Source of the DNA: Methanomicrobiales archaeon
GTDB taxonomy: Archaea > Halobacteriota > Methanomicrobia > Methanomicrobiales > JACTUA01
DNA length: 64,000 nt
Assembly: GCA_030019205.1 (NCBI GenBank)
Contig: JASEFH010000001.1
Coordinates: 62,001 to 126,000 of the forward strand
Reading direction: 5' to 3'
Shown here: one piece after another, positions 29,589 through 38,425 of the stretch
Layout: each line of letters begins with the position of its first letter
How positions within the stretch are numbered: the first letter of the stretch is position 1
Notes under the pieces: generated by a model
The model's input: the letters and a program-made list of their open reading frames with translations, nothing else
The model's database searches: none
What the model was told of the DNA's origin: nothing
Program-made: the position numbers and the translations under genes

Positions 29589-30224
29589 CTATCTCTTCTC
29601 GAGAACACGCCCGAGGTCGGCTCTGAGCATCTCCAGACGTTCTTCCTGGCTTCGAATGGAGAGAGCCATCGTCTTGATGGCATTCGATATCTTCTCGCTC
29701 ACTTTGATCTTGGGGTCGTGGACATCGTACGTCGTCTCCAGAATCTTCAGCAGCCGCTTGTTGACGTCGACGTTCTTGTTCAGCGAGGCATACTCCTCGA
29801 TTACGTGATGATCGAGTCCGGCCTTTCGTGCCGCCTCCACGTCCAGTCGAATCGCCTTTCTGCGGTTCAGGACGTGTTCGATGGTATCATAGAGCTCGCG
29901 GTGCGTAATGGGCTTCAAGACGTAATCCTCGATGTAGGGTCCGTATTCCTGCGCTTCATCCGGAGTCAGCTGCTTTGCTGTGAGCATGAGAACGGGAATG
30001 TCATGACAATTCGGATTGCTCTTGATGCGCTCCAGCGTCTCCCATCCGTCCATCGGCTCCATCATGATATCGAGGAGGATGATATCGGGTGTCACCTCTT
30101 TCAGGATATCGAGGGCCTCCTGTCCACTGTATGATGCAATCGCTCGATACCCGCCCCTTTCCAGCATGGTCACAAATACGTCGACAATGAAGGGACTGTC
30201 ATCCACTACAAGGATCGTGTACAT
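29589..30224 (-). CDS. Receiver-domain response regulator with helical tail
   Basis: Signalling protein of 211 residues. Residues 1-120 form a CheY-type receiver: acidic pair VVDDS, phosphoacceptor Asp52 in ILLDIMMEPMDGW, Thr in MLTAKQ and Lys in YVLKPIT. The remaining 90 residues are helical and contain no DNA-binding motif, so output is probably by protein contact. It starts exactly one base after the stop of the upstream roadblock gene, so the two are cotranscribed and likely act together. The PMDGW-type phosphorylation loop is shared with the second receiver in the window at 62362. Confidence 0.88.
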   Translation of the reverse strand: MYTILVVDDSPFIVDVFVTMLERGGYRAIASYSGQEALDILKEVTPDIILLDIMMEPMDGWETLERIKSNPNCHDIPVLMLTAKQLTPDEAQEYGPYIEDYVLKPITHRELYDTIEHVLNRRKAIRLDVEAARKAGLDHHVIEEYASLNKNVDVNKRLLKILETTYDVHDPKIKVSEKISNAIKTMALSIRSQEERLEMLRADLGRVLEKR

Positions 30225-30602
30225 CTACCACTCACTCCCAATTCGATCGGCAACTTCTCGGAGCTGTTCGATTGTTTCCTGATCAGCTGTCGATATCCGG
30301 ACGACAGCGATAAGAAGGATCTTCTCCCCGGCACTCATCAGTAAAATCTTTGCATTTCCGGAGTTAATAATAATGGATGATGGCGAACCGAGGTCGAGGA
30401 TACTCGCTACGGCATCGGCCGAGGAGAGTATGCTTGCACACATAACACCCACCAGCCGTGCGGATTCGCCCCCCTCCTCAAAGTATTTCCCCATCATGAT
30501 GCCGGTCTTAGTTACAAGTGCGCATGCTATCACGCCGTGTATGGACCTGATTCTGTCGATTGCTCGTGCGACAGTCTCTTTTGTTACCGGATGCGCATCC
30601 AT
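30225..30602 (-). CDS. Roadblock/LC7 domain protein
   Basis: Small alpha/beta protein of about 125 residues of the roadblock/MglB/LC7 superfamily, which regulates small GTPases and other nucleotide switches. It reads GVIACALVTKTGIMMGKYFE, then LDLGSPSSIIINSGNAKILL, the usual strand-helix-strand pattern. The ATG at 30602 is preceded by an in-frame GTG and by GGAG about nine bases upstream. It is the promoter-proximal gene of a two-gene operon with the receiver protein. No Ras-like GTPase gene is adjacent, which leaves MinD, across the divergent promoter, as the only nearby nucleotide switch. Confidence 0.8.
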   Translation of the reverse strand: MDAHPVTKETVARAIDRIRSIHGVIACALVTKTGIMMGKYFEEGGESARLVGVMCASILSSADAVASILDLGSPSSIIINSGNAKILLMSAGEKILLIAVVRISTADQETIEQLREVADRIGSEW

Positions 30603-31051
30603 CACCGATTTGCTCCAATATTTCTCTAGCTACATTTCTATTATATCAATATATCTTTTTTCTCTTGCGACCTTTAATTTGAACAGATTAAAAATAGTGA
30701 TACATTTTAGTCTTTACTGAAGAACAGGTCCGAATTCATCTTATATGGCATGCTGACCGCCTCTCTCTCCTTCAACAGCGCGATCGCCTCCTGCCCGCCA
30801 AGAGCTGCCGTCCTGGTAACCAGAACGCCATCCATTGCGCCGGGGAGGGCGTGCGGGAACGTAGGGGAGGTGGCGATGGGGGATCTCAAGAAGGCTCGAC
30901 CGGGATGCAGAGGCTGCCGGAAAAAGACTCTCCAAACACGAATCAAAGGAAGAATGTCGTAATAATTTCTAATATAAATGTTAAAAAGGCAGAAATATTT
31001 TAAAAATCAAGATCAATAGTATTATAAAATGAAGAAACATTTATTAGTACA
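30603..31051. other. Divergent promoter region with a gene remnant
   Basis: AT-rich promoter DNA lies at each end (about 30610-30710 and 30955-31050). Between them, on the minus strand from about 30835 to the stop at 30707, a frame reads like the C-terminal part of a protein (GGQEAIALLKEREAVSMPYK near its end), without a start codon context or recognisable family. It may be the remnant of a lost gene. Confidence 0.45.
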
Positions 31052-31672
31052 ATGCAACTTCCGAGAGGCACGTTCCGCTCCATGAAGAAAGGCGTCACAC
31101 TGGAGGCGCTGCTTCGGGAGCTGAACGAATCGCCCTTCTGCGGTTACTGCACCATATCCGCCAGTACGGGAGTCTCCACGCTCGTCCTGGACCGAGGCAG
31201 GTGCGTTCTCGCGGAGTGCCGTCATCTGAAGGGGGACGACGCCTTGAGGATGATTCTTGACCAGGGGGGATCTGATGTGGATGCCGAACTCCGCCATCTC
31301 TCCAGCACGCAGCTGCAGCTCGCGTTTGAGTTCAACAGATCCGCGCTCGTGGAAAGAGCCACGTCTCTCCTGGATCTCCTGGGATCTGAAGCAGGAGCGA
31401 AGAATGAACGAGAAGGCGTCGTGGCACGGGAGGCGGTCAGCAGATCCAGCCCGACCGGAAAATCCGATACCGGCGCAGCGCCTCCAGCGATAGACCGGCC
31501 GCGCACTGCACCTTCGCCACGGGTCCAAGATTCAGAAGCCCTCTCCAGCATCAACCGGGATCTGGAAGCGCTGGATTCCATGGACCTGGAGAGCCTGGCC
31601 GATAAGATCCGGCAGAGTTGCAAGAGGACGGTGAGACGTCTTCACCTCGAGCATCTGATCGAGGAGGAATAG
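31052..31672 (+). CDS. DUF4388/PATAN-like protein
   Basis: A 206-residue protein beginning MQLPRGTFRSMKKGVTLEAL. Residues 15-80 have the layout of the DUF4388/PATAN effector domain: a helix LLRELNESPFCGYCTISAS, a strand pair ending LVLDRGRCVLAECRH, then GDDALRMILDQGG. The middle (about 110-165) is Ser/Pro/Ala-rich and probably disordered. The C-terminal 40 residues form a charged helix. The match is by fold pattern and is tentative; an alternative is the methanogen DUF2226 group. It is the first gene of a run that continues with a roadblock-like membrane protein and MinD. Confidence 0.6.
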   Translation: MQLPRGTFRSMKKGVTLEALLRELNESPFCGYCTISASTGVSTLVLDRGRCVLAECRHLKGDDALRMILDQGGSDVDAELRHLSSTQLQLAFEFNRSALVERATSLLDLLGSEAGAKNEREGVVAREAVSRSSPTGKSDTGAAPPAIDRPRTAPSPRVQDSEALSSINRDLEALDSMDLESLADKIRQSCKRTVRRLHLEHLIEEE

Positions 31673-31689
31673 ATGCGAGGATGATAGGT

Positions 31690-32220
31690 ATGGATAACAC
31701 AACATTGGGACTGATAATCCTTCAGATCATAACGGTCCTCCTGCTCGCAGGTGTGGTACTGGAGGCGATCGTTGCAGTTTATCTGGCAAAGATTCATCGG
31801 AAACTGGATCTTGCGGCGATTCCGCCCCTTGGATCTTCCGGTATGATCACGACCCGCCCACCCCCCGAGGCAGAGGGCGCGGAGATGCCGGAGAGCGTGG
31901 ATCTCATCCAGGGGTTCAGCAGCATGACGGAGAGCATCCGGGCGCTCGCGGGTAAGTACGGTCTCCAGTCGTTCACACTCGCCACACAGGACGGACTGGT
32001 CGTCGCTTCGTCCAGTCCCGGCAACCAGGAAGATGCAGCAATCTACAGCCACCTGTTCACAAAAGGCGAGAAGCCCGACGATCCGCTCGTGCAGCTCTTC
32101 GGGATCCGCCATCGGGGTTCGTCTCTGATCGGCATCGTAAAAGCACATCGCACAATACCGGAAAGCTGGATGAAGTCGATAGAAGAGGATGTAAAAATAA
32201 TTTTAGGCAGGTGGCTGTAA
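31690..32220 (+). CDS. Membrane-anchored roadblock-like protein
   Basis: A 176-residue protein with one N-terminal transmembrane helix (LGLIILQIITVLLLAGVVLE), a proline-rich linker (TRPPPEAEGAEMPE) and a C-terminal domain with the roadblock strand pattern, FTLATQDGLVVASSSPGNQE and then LFGIRHRGSSLIGIVKAHRT. The ATG at 31690 is preferred to 31681 because GAGG lies nine bases upstream. It starts 17 bases after the PATAN-like gene. The topology would hold a roadblock platform at the cytoplasmic face of the membrane, next to the membrane-cycling MinD ATPase encoded downstream. Confidence 0.65.
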   Translation: MDNTTLGLIILQIITVLLLAGVVLEAIVAVYLAKIHRKLDLAAIPPLGSSGMITTRPPPEAEGAEMPESVDLIQGFSSMTESIRALAGKYGLQSFTLATQDGLVVASSSPGNQEDAAIYSHLFTKGEKPDDPLVQLFGIRHRGSSLIGIVKAHRTIPESWMKSIEEDVKIILGRWL

Positions 32221-32248
32221 CATTTCGTGCAACGATATATTAATTATC

Positions 32249-32264
32249 CTTAAATAAATTTACG
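32249..32264 (+). promoter_or_regulatory. Probable promoter of minD
   Basis: CTTAAATAAATTTACG lies in an AT-rich gap 27-42 bases before the minD start codon. It suggests that minD can also be expressed apart from the two upstream genes. Confidence 0.45.
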
Positions 32265-32290
32265 ACAATAGTTCCATGTGAAGGTGTTGA

Positions 32291-33076
32291 ATGGTCAGGG
32301 TTTATACGATCGCTTCCGGTAAGGGCGGCACGGGAAAGACCACGGTCACAGTCAACCTGGGAACATCGCTGGCCAGATTGGGTAAAGAGACATATGTCAT
32401 GGATGCCGATATCGGCATGGCCAATCTGGGGCTGATTCTTGGCCTTGAGGATGCCCCCGTCACCCTGCATGAGGTGCTCGCCGGTCGTGCCCGGGTCAGC
32501 GATGCCATCTACGAGGGACCGGGGGGTCTGAAGGTGGTGCCGAGCGGGATATCCCTGCAGGGATTCCAGCAGGCGGATCCCGAACGGCTGAAGGACGTGA
32601 TGAAAGAGCTCGTGAACCGCTGCGAATTCCTGATCATCGATGCACCTGCGGGGATCAGTCGGGACGGGGTGATTCCGCTGGCCATTGCAGACGCGGTCAT
32701 CCTGGTGGTGAACCCGGAGCTCTCCTCACTTGTCGATGCCCTCAAGACCAAAATCCTGACCGAGGTCGTGGGTGGAAAGATTCAGGGCGCGATCCTGAAT
32801 CGGGTCGGTGCCGATAAGACGGATTTCGTCAACCAGAAGGTGGAGAAAGTTCTCGGGGTCGAGATTCTGGGAACGATCCCGGAGGATCCCAATATACGGC
32901 GGGCGGCATCGTTCAAGACGCCCGTGGTGCTCAAATATCCCACGTCACCGGCAGCCAGAGCGATACGGCAGATCGCAGCTGGTCTGGCTGGCTGCCCGAT
33001 CGACGAGAAGGTGGAAGAGCAGAAGGACGGTTTTATCGATCGATTTGCAAGAGCACTGTTCAGAGGGCGACGATGA
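32291..33076 (+). CDS. minD: MinD/ParA-family ATPase
   Basis: Deviant Walker ATPase of 261 residues. The P-loop is SGKGGTGKTTVTVNLG with the signature lysine, followed by YVMDADIGMANLGLILG (switch I) and LIIDAPAGISRD (switch II). The C-terminal end, FIDRFARALFRGRR, is amphipathic and basic, as expected of a membrane-targeting helix. Archaeal MinD-type proteins position chemosensory arrays, archaella or other structures. The short spacing to a membrane coiled-coil gene and to roadblock proteins suggests a positioning or signalling role here rather than cell division itself. Confidence 0.92.
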   Translation: MVRVYTIASGKGGTGKTTVTVNLGTSLARLGKETYVMDADIGMANLGLILGLEDAPVTLHEVLAGRARVSDAIYEGPGGLKVVPSGISLQGFQQADPERLKDVMKELVNRCEFLIIDAPAGISRDGVIPLAIADAVILVVNPELSSLVDALKTKILTEVVGGKIQGAILNRVGADKTDFVNQKVEKVLGVEILGTIPEDPNIRRAASFKTPVVLKYPTSPAARAIRQIAAGLAGCPIDEKVEEQKDGFIDRFARALFRGRR

Positions 33077-33276
33077 GTCTGAGTCTGGAAGGGATCCTGC
33101 TGATATTCCTGGGCTCCGTGATCGTTCTCCTGCTCTTCATCATGTACATCATGCTGGTGCGGATCCGGCAGCTCCTCGGTGAGCTTGAGGTGATGGAGAG
33201 CAGGATGAAGGTGACCGATTCCGAGCTCGAAGAATTGACCAAAAACGTCGAAGAGTTCAAGAAACTAAGGATATAG
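33073..33276 (+). CDS. Small membrane coiled-coil protein
   Basis: A 67-residue protein with one N-terminal transmembrane helix (GILLIFLGSVIVLLLFIMYI) followed by a charged heptad-like coiled coil ending VEEFKKLRI. It overlaps minD by four bases (ATGA), so production is coupled. The arrangement suggests a membrane anchor or partner for MinD. No family name recognised. Confidence 0.7.
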   Translation: MSLSLEGILLIFLGSVIVLLLFIMYIMLVRIRQLLGELEVMESRMKVTDSELEELTKNVEEFKKLRI

Positions 33277-33328
33277 GGGCCTGCCGCGGGAAGCGAAGGT
33301 AGATAAGGGATCCGCACAAACGTGATAG

Positions 33329-33402
33329 GGGGCCATAGGGTAGCCTGGGCATCCTAGGAGACTGGGGGTCTTCTGACCCGCGTTCAAATCGCGGTGGCCC
33401 CA
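33329..33402 (+). tRNA. tRNA-Pro (anticodon GGG)
   Basis: Acceptor GGGGCCA/TGGCCCC, D arm with AGG...CCT, anticodon stem GGAGA/TCTTC (one G-U pair) with loop CTGGGGG, variable TGAC and T arm CCGCGTTCAAATCGCGG. Discriminator A. No intron and no encoded CCA. Confidence 0.93.
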
Positions 33403-33445
33403 TAGATTTTATTGCCCTCCCGTGAAAGAGTTAGCTCCAGTTTTC

Positions 33446-34297
33446 ATGAAGATCAAACCCCGCTGCTTTGAGTGTCTTCTATCCCGCGTGGAGTTCGAGA
33501 GCCGGCTCTCGACGGACGATCGGGAGCGCATCGAGCGGGTGACATCAGCCTGCCGGGCTCTCCTTCGCGAGAAGTTCTCACCCGACCAACCTGCCCCGCG
33601 GATCGCGTCCACGATCCACCGCCTGGCCTATCAGCTGCTGGACGATCCCGATCCCTATGCCGGATTGAAAGCGTCCTGCAACGCCCAGGCGATTCAGGCG
33701 GCGGAGCGCATCGGGCCGACTCTCCATACGCTGCGCGATCACATCATTGCCAGCGTCATTGCCAACACGTTCGACTACGGCGTGCAGTCGCACGAGGTGA
33801 CGGACGATTTCCTCCGCTACTATCAGGAGAAGATGAAGGACGGGCTCGCCATCGACGATATCGATGGGATAGCGCAGCGGACTGCACGCATCGTCTACTT
33901 CACGGACAACTGCGGCGAGATCGTCATGGACGCGCTTCTGATCCGCTGCTTAAAGGAGCGCGGATCGCGTGTGACCCTGGCCGTGAAGGGGGCTCCGATA
34001 CTGAACGATGCCACGTGCGAGGATGCCCGTCTGCTGGGTCTGGATCGGGTGGTCGATCGGCTTACGACGACGGGCAGCGGGGATATCGGAGTGACCCTGG
34101 AAAAGGCGCCCGAGGATCTCGCCGATGCCCTGCAGGAAGCCACGCTCGTCATCGCGAAGGGGATGGCCAACTACGAATCCCTGACAGAGTATGCGGATCT
34201 GCCGCCCACCGCCTACCTCATGGCCGTGAAATGCGATACAATCGCGGAGAGCGTGGGGGTTCCCAGGGGTTCCCTGGTCGCGATGCTCGTGCCCTAG
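33446..34297 (+). CDS. DUF89 family metal-dependent phosphatase
   Basis: Member of the archaeal DUF89/AF1104 branch of damage-control phosphatases, about 283 residues. The ATG at 33446 gives the usual N terminus MKIKPRCFECLLSRVEFES; a GTG at 33422 is also in frame. Conserved metal and substrate residues occur in YFTDNCGEIVMDALLI, VKGAPILNDATCEDA and GMANYESL. Family members dephosphorylate damaged or excess phosphometabolites; the substrate here is unknown. The gene follows tRNA-Pro by 43 bases. Confidence 0.85.
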   Translation: MKIKPRCFECLLSRVEFESRLSTDDRERIERVTSACRALLREKFSPDQPAPRIASTIHRLAYQLLDDPDPYAGLKASCNAQAIQAAERIGPTLHTLRDHIIASVIANTFDYGVQSHEVTDDFLRYYQEKMKDGLAIDDIDGIAQRTARIVYFTDNCGEIVMDALLIRCLKERGSRVTLAVKGAPILNDATCEDARLLGLDRVVDRLTTTGSGDIGVTLEKAPEDLADALQEATLVIAKGMANYESLTEYADLPPTAYLMAVKCDTIAESVGVPRGSLVAMLVP

Positions 34298-34369
34298 TCG
34301 TTCTGCGCCGACGAAGACTGCCCCCGTCTCTCATCGGGGAAGGGCCTCGGATATCCCTCTGCCCACCCG

Positions 34370-35683
34370 TCAGAGGGATCCGGTTTCTGCCATATACCGG
34401 AAGATGTGCGGGAGAACGAACGTAAGCAGGATCAGCATCAGCATGAGCACGCTCGTGAAGGAGATTACGTAAGGGGCATAGCGGGACAGTCCCCAGCGGT
34501 TGAAGAGTCGGTCCACGCCTTCTTTGAAGATGTACCCCCCGTCGAAGGGGATCATGGGGATCGCGTTGAACAGCCCCACGTTGACGTTGAACCAGCCCGC
34601 CCAGAAGAGGAGGTGGACCACTCCCCAGAACTGGCTGAACGGGACGCTGAAATATGCCATCTCGGGCGCATCGAACCCCAGGAAGCGTATGGGCATCAAT
34701 CCGAAGCGGTTATCGATGTCCAGCGGCAGGATGAGCAGGCCAAGTATCTGGAAGGGGGATCGGATCGACTGGATGGAGCGGATGACCCCCTCACCGTTGT
34801 AGTACTCGATTCCCATGAAACCGGAGTCCCTGTCGCCGAATACATCCGGCCATTCCGTGAGGGTCAGCGTATGGCTCTGCATGACACCGTTCTTCTCGAC
34901 GGCAAGGGTTATCGTATCACCGGGCTCGGTGGTCTGAAGAATCGCAGCGACATCTGCGGGCGTTCGAACGGGGATCCCGTCGATGCTGCGGATGATCGAG
35001 TTCGTCGGAACTCCTGCAGCATCCGCGGCGTAGTTCTGGTAGATGCCGTAGACGACCGGTTCCGATGTGGGAACTGCCATCCCCACGAGCAGGATCATCA
35101 GGACGAAGCAGATCGCGCCGAGGACGAGGTTGTTGGTGATCCCTGCACCGTACATCCTCGCTTTCTCTGCACTGCGGCTCTTCTCCACATCCTCTTCGTC
35201 GGGCTCCACGAAGGCCCCGATGGGAACCACCGCCAGGAGAAGCCCGACGCTCTTCACCTTGATGTTTTCAACCCTGCACAGGATACCGTGTCCGAACTCG
35301 TGGATGACGATGGTGAGGAACAGGCTGAACCAGACGGCGAACGTGGAGGGGATGAACTCGTTCACGCCAGGGATGATGAGCACGTTCCAGGGATCGATCG
35401 CATTCTGCTGCTGCTGGGCAACGATTAGCGCCACGCCGAGAAGGAGCAGGGCTGCCATCGCGACGAGAACCACTCCGACGATGGCGACTCCGGCTGATCC
35501 GTACCAGCGCAGAATTCTCCGATAGGGGATAAACCGGTCTAAAAAAGCCACGTTCTGGCTTCTAATCATCATGATGGGGCCGTAGAAGGTGATTCTCTCG
35601 GCCCACAGCCCCTTCCTCTGGATATACCCTGCGACAATAGCGTAGAGAGCGACGAAAAAGAGCGCGATCAGGACCCAGTTCAT
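34370..35683 (-). CDS. Site-2-protease-type membrane metalloprotease
   Basis: Polytopic M50 peptidase with an inserted PDZ domain, 437 residues. The zinc motif is in FLTIVIHEFGHGILCRVE and the distal metal ligand in FNAIPMIPFDGGYIFKEG, both within transmembrane helices. The PDZ-like part spans AADAAGVPTNSIIRSIDGIP to the KNGVMQSHTLTL strand. The ATG at 35683 is chosen because it begins the first membrane helix (MNWVLIALFFVALYAIVAG) and a TATA-like CTTTATGTC lies about 30 bases upstream; a longer frame reaching 35854 runs through that promoter. Such proteases cleave membrane-bound regulators; the target is not encoded nearby. Confidence 0.9.
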   Translation of the reverse strand: MNWVLIALFFVALYAIVAGYIQRKGLWAERITFYGPIMMIRSQNVAFLDRFIPYRRILRWYGSAGVAIVGVVLVAMAALLLLGVALIVAQQQQNAIDPWNVLIIPGVNEFIPSTFAVWFSLFLTIVIHEFGHGILCRVENIKVKSVGLLLAVVPIGAFVEPDEEDVEKSRSAEKARMYGAGITNNLVLGAICFVLMILLVGMAVPTSEPVVYGIYQNYAADAAGVPTNSIIRSIDGIPVRTPADVAAILQTTEPGDTITLAVEKNGVMQSHTLTLTEWPDVFGDRDSGFMGIEYYNGEGVIRSIQSIRSPFQILGLLILPLDIDNRFGLMPIRFLGFDAPEMAYFSVPFSQFWGVVHLLFWAGWFNVNVGLFNAIPMIPFDGGYIFKEGVDRLFNRWGLSRYAPYVISFTSVLMLMLILLTFVLPHIFRYMAETGSL

Positions 35684-36322
35684 CCTGTAATCATTCGATC
35701 CCGATCGACATAAAGATGGTGCCCCGCCGCATGGATCTCTCAACAGCAATCGGGATGTGAAATCCAGGCCTTTATCATGAGGGGCGTTCCGGGGACGCGG
35801 GGCGGGATCTTCCGGCAGCCTGCGACGTGGGGACAGCTGCATGTGTCGCACCATCTGGAGATTGGGCGCGATTGCCCGAGTCGTATCGATTCCTCGGGAT
35901 TATATGTCCGTGCGTAGGCCGGCGGGTTTCGACAGAATGGTATCCCGCCCCTGATCGTCCAGAGCGCGGTGCGGGATACGAGTCCGCTTCTCTCTTACGA
36001 CTCCTCTGGTATTGGGACAGGCCCGGATAGGGGGAGCAGGGGACGGGAATGCACCACGTTTGCCCTGAGGGGATTTTAGGACGATCCATCAGGGCCCATC
36101 GCACCAGGGAGTCCCTCCGAATCGCCGAACTGGCTCCATCGCACGCGGGGACGCAGCCGATCGGGGGGAGGGGATTTCACCCCGTGGGAAATCGGGCCGG
36201 ATTGGAGACGAGAAGGATCGGGCACGCCTGCGGTGCGGCCGCCCCGCAGGGATTCACACCCAATCCCCTGCAGGACCGAACGCAGCCCCTTCGGATCGAT
36301 TTCGTATGGGGGTACTGCATCC
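35684..36322. other. Spacer between the membrane protease and rnhB
   Basis: No gene recognised. The part 35821-36003 contains nested inverted repeats listed separately, and a further block near 36021-36051 repeats the words GCCCGGAT and GACGGGA seen in other spacers. Confidence 0.55.
35821..36003. repeat. Nested inverted repeats, partly mutually exclusive
   Basis: TGCGAC at 35821-35826 pairs with GTCGCA at 35845-35850. GAGTCGTA at 35878-35885 pairs with TACGACTC at 35996-36003, and inside that pair GTATCCCGC at 35940-35948 pairs with GCGGGATAC at 35971-35979. CCCGAG at 35875-35880 can alternatively pair with CTCGGG at 35893-35898, which would break the outer stem. All arms are perfect. It lies downstream of rnhB and upstream of the protease promoter. 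Confidence 0.55.
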
Positions 36323-36970
36323 CTATCCGGGAAAGGACGTGATCCGGGACTGCTCCAGCTGGAGCGAGAGGCTGGTGATGGTCTTCCAGCTCTTCCTGGC
36401 AAACGGCGGCGCCTTTCCTTCCGCCTGCATATACGCCTTTAAAAAATCGATCGTCGTCGCATCAGAGGGGTAGCCGCTTCCAATATCGCCGTACTCTTCC
36501 TTGAGCCGGTCGATCGCCCGGTCGCGGTTGACTTTCGCCACGATGCTGGCTGCACCAACGATGGCGTATCGTTTATCGGCACTGTGCTCGGCCACCACCG
36601 CGATCCCCGGAGGCAGGTGTGCTCCGACCATGCGGGCATAACGCGATGCATTCACGTCGCAGGCATCGACATACGCGGTCGGGACCGCGAGGTGAGCGAT
36701 CACCTCGGCATGGGCCTTCGCAACACGGCGGTTCAGGCTCATCCCCGGTCGTGCAGCATCGATCTCCGCGGGGGGGATGACCGCCAGGGCGGTGAGGAAG
36801 CGATCCTCGATCATGGCAAAGAGCTTCTCCCTCTGCCGGCGGGAGAGCTCTTTGGAATCCCGGATCCCGAGGCCGAGGCAGTCCTCCAGCGATCGGCAGC
36901 TCACACCGGCGACGACGAGCGGTCCGAGCACGGCTCCTTTCCCCGCCTCGTCCACACCGCAGATTGCCAT
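36323..36970 (-). CDS. rnhB: Ribonuclease HII
   Basis: Endonuclease that cuts the RNA strand of RNA-DNA hybrids and removes misincorporated ribonucleotides. The 215-residue protein has the catalytic acids in ICGVDEAGKGAVLGPLVVAG and AYVDACDVNASRY, and the conserved AIVGAASIVAKVNRDRAID. The ATG at 36970 follows GGAGG by eight bases; an ATG at 36991 would overlap that ribosome site. It is the last gene on the minus strand after the ferredoxin and geranylgeranyl reductase genes. Confidence 0.95.
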   Translation of the reverse strand: MAICGVDEAGKGAVLGPLVVAGVSCRSLEDCLGLGIRDSKELSRRQREKLFAMIEDRFLTALAVIPPAEIDAARPGMSLNRRVAKAHAEVIAHLAVPTAYVDACDVNASRYARMVGAHLPPGIAVVAEHSADKRYAIVGAASIVAKVNRDRAIDRLKEEYGDIGSGYPSDATTIDFLKAYMQAEGKAPPFARKSWKTITSLSLQLEQSRITSFPG

Positions 36971-37059
36971 CGGTTGTTCCTCCAACAGCATCGTTCTCGA
37001 GGATCCAGCCGCTGTCTCCCCCTCCGGCGCGCTATTGCCGCAGACAGGGAGTCGAGGCG

Positions 37060-38256
37060 TCAGGACAGGGCATCCCGGAGGGCCTTCAACTCCAGCAGCA
37101 GTTTCGGGTTCCGTTTGATCAGCTCACGGATGAGCGTGAACGTGCTGAACTCGGCAAGATCGATACTGGCGCCCGTATGTACCAGCGCATTCAGCTTCTC
37201 GTCGGACAGGGTGATGAAGTACTCCTTGATCTTGTAGTTGCGCTCGATCGCCTTACCCATCCGGGAGGTGCGCCAGGCAGTATCGTAGGCCATCAGCCGC
37301 TCACGGCTGCAGTCTCCCGCTCCGATGCATTCGGCGGCCACTGTGGCGGCAAGATCTCCCGTAAACATCGCGTTGTAGATTCCGCCGCCCGTCAGGGGAT
37401 CCACGACGCGGGCGGCGTCCCCCACGATCATGAGGCCGTCCCCCACTGTGGATGGGAGAGGCTTCGAGACCGGAACGCCCCCCACAATGCACTCGATCGC
37501 CTTTCCTCCCGGAAACTGACGCCGGACGAAGCGGTCGAGATAATCCTTTGCACGATGGCCCGATCCGCTCTTTCTGCCCGTTATTCCGATGCCGACGTTC
37601 GCAGACCGCTCCCCCTTGGGAAAGACCCAGAGATAGCCCTCGGGGGCGACCTCATTGCCCAGGTAGAAGACCGTCGCACGCGGGTCGATCTCGATATCCG
37701 TTAGCAGATACTGGGCGCAGCTCATCAACTCGCGGAGAGGGACAGTCGTATCGATCCCGCACCAGCGGGAGAACTTGGACTCCACCCCATCCGCCGCGAT
37801 GACCACATCGGCGCGTACCCGCTCAACCTGGCCGCAGCGTTCCACCACGGCGCCCTGCACCCTCCCTCCCTCCAGGATCGGCGAAGTCGCACGGGTCTTG
37901 ACGGAGACATCCGCTCCCGCCTCCGCCGCCTGCCAGACAAGCTCTCGATCGAAGACCTTTCGGTCGAGGATGTATCCCACCTCGTTGCCGGCCATCCCGG
38001 CCTCGAGCGTCATCGAGGATCCGTCGGGAGCGACGATTCGGGCCCGCTCGATATCCGCAGCGATCCACCGCTCGTCGGGCTCGACGAACTCGGTCAGAAT
38101 GTCCTTCCCGATCCCCTCTGCGCAGCGTACCGGGACGCCGATCGCCGGCCGCTTCTCCACAAGGCAGACCGAGAGCCCCTTCCGCGCCGCTGTCCGCGCG
38201 GCTATCGCCCCGCCGGGCCCACCACCAACGACCAGGACGTCATACTGCCGTCTCAT
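37060..38256 (-). CDS. Geranylgeranyl reductase family flavoprotein
   Basis: FAD-dependent enzyme that saturates the isoprenoid chains of archaeal membrane lipids (digeranylgeranylglycerophospholipid reductase group), 398 residues. The N-terminal FAD loop is [20 protein letters not shown], the family motif [20 protein letters not shown] is present, and the second FAD segment reads [20 protein letters not shown]. The ATG at 38256 gives the usual [10 protein letters not shown] start. It overlaps the ferredoxin gene just upstream by 17 bases, which fits the known ferredoxin dependence of the methanogen enzyme. Confidence 0.92.
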   Translation of the reverse strand: MRRQYDVLVVGGGPGGAIAARTAARKGLSVCLVEKRPAIGVPVRCAEGIGKDILTEFVEPDERWIAADIERARIVAPDGSSMTLEAGMAGNEVGYILDRKVFDRELVWQAAEAGADVSVKTRATSPILEGGRVQGAVVERCGQVERVRADVVIAADGVESKFSRWCGIDTTVPLRELMSCAQYLLTDIEIDPRATVFYLGNEVAPEGYLWVFPKGERSANVGIGITGRKSGSGHRAKDYLDRFVRRQFPGGKAIECIVGGVPVSKPLPSTVGDGLMIVGDAARVVDPLTGGGIYNAMFTGDLAATVAAECIGAGDCSRERLMAYDTAWRTSRMGKAIERNYKIKEYFITLSDEKLNALVHTGASIDLAEFSTFTLIRELIKRNPKLLLELKALRDALS

Positions 38257-38425
38257 CGTCCACGACCTCCAGGGCCCCCAGCGGGCAGGCTCTCGTGCAG
38301 ATCTTGCAGCCGGTGCAGTGGTCATCCACGGTCAGGTAGGCGTCGATGAGTTCCAGGGCTCCCGCCGGGCAGACCGAAACGCAGGCACCGCAGTAGCCAC
38401 AGACATCTCTACGTATGGTGAGCAT
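38240..38425 (-). CDS. Two-cluster 4Fe-4S ferredoxin
   Basis: A 61-residue bacterial-type ferredoxin with two complete cluster motifs, [12 protein letters not shown] and [12 protein letters not shown]. Translational overlap with the geranylgeranyl reductase suggests it is the dedicated electron donor for lipid saturation. The promoter side carries AT-rich sequence GATAAAAAGG about 45 bases upstream. Confidence 0.95.
   Translation of the reverse strand: MLTIRRDVCGYCGACVSVCPAGALELIDAYLTVDDHCTGCKICTRACPLGALEVVDDETAV

Noticed and set aside
34370-35854. Extended N terminus of the membrane protease
   Set aside because: The extension is basic and polar and crosses the TATA-like promoter; the conserved first membrane helix starts at 35683.
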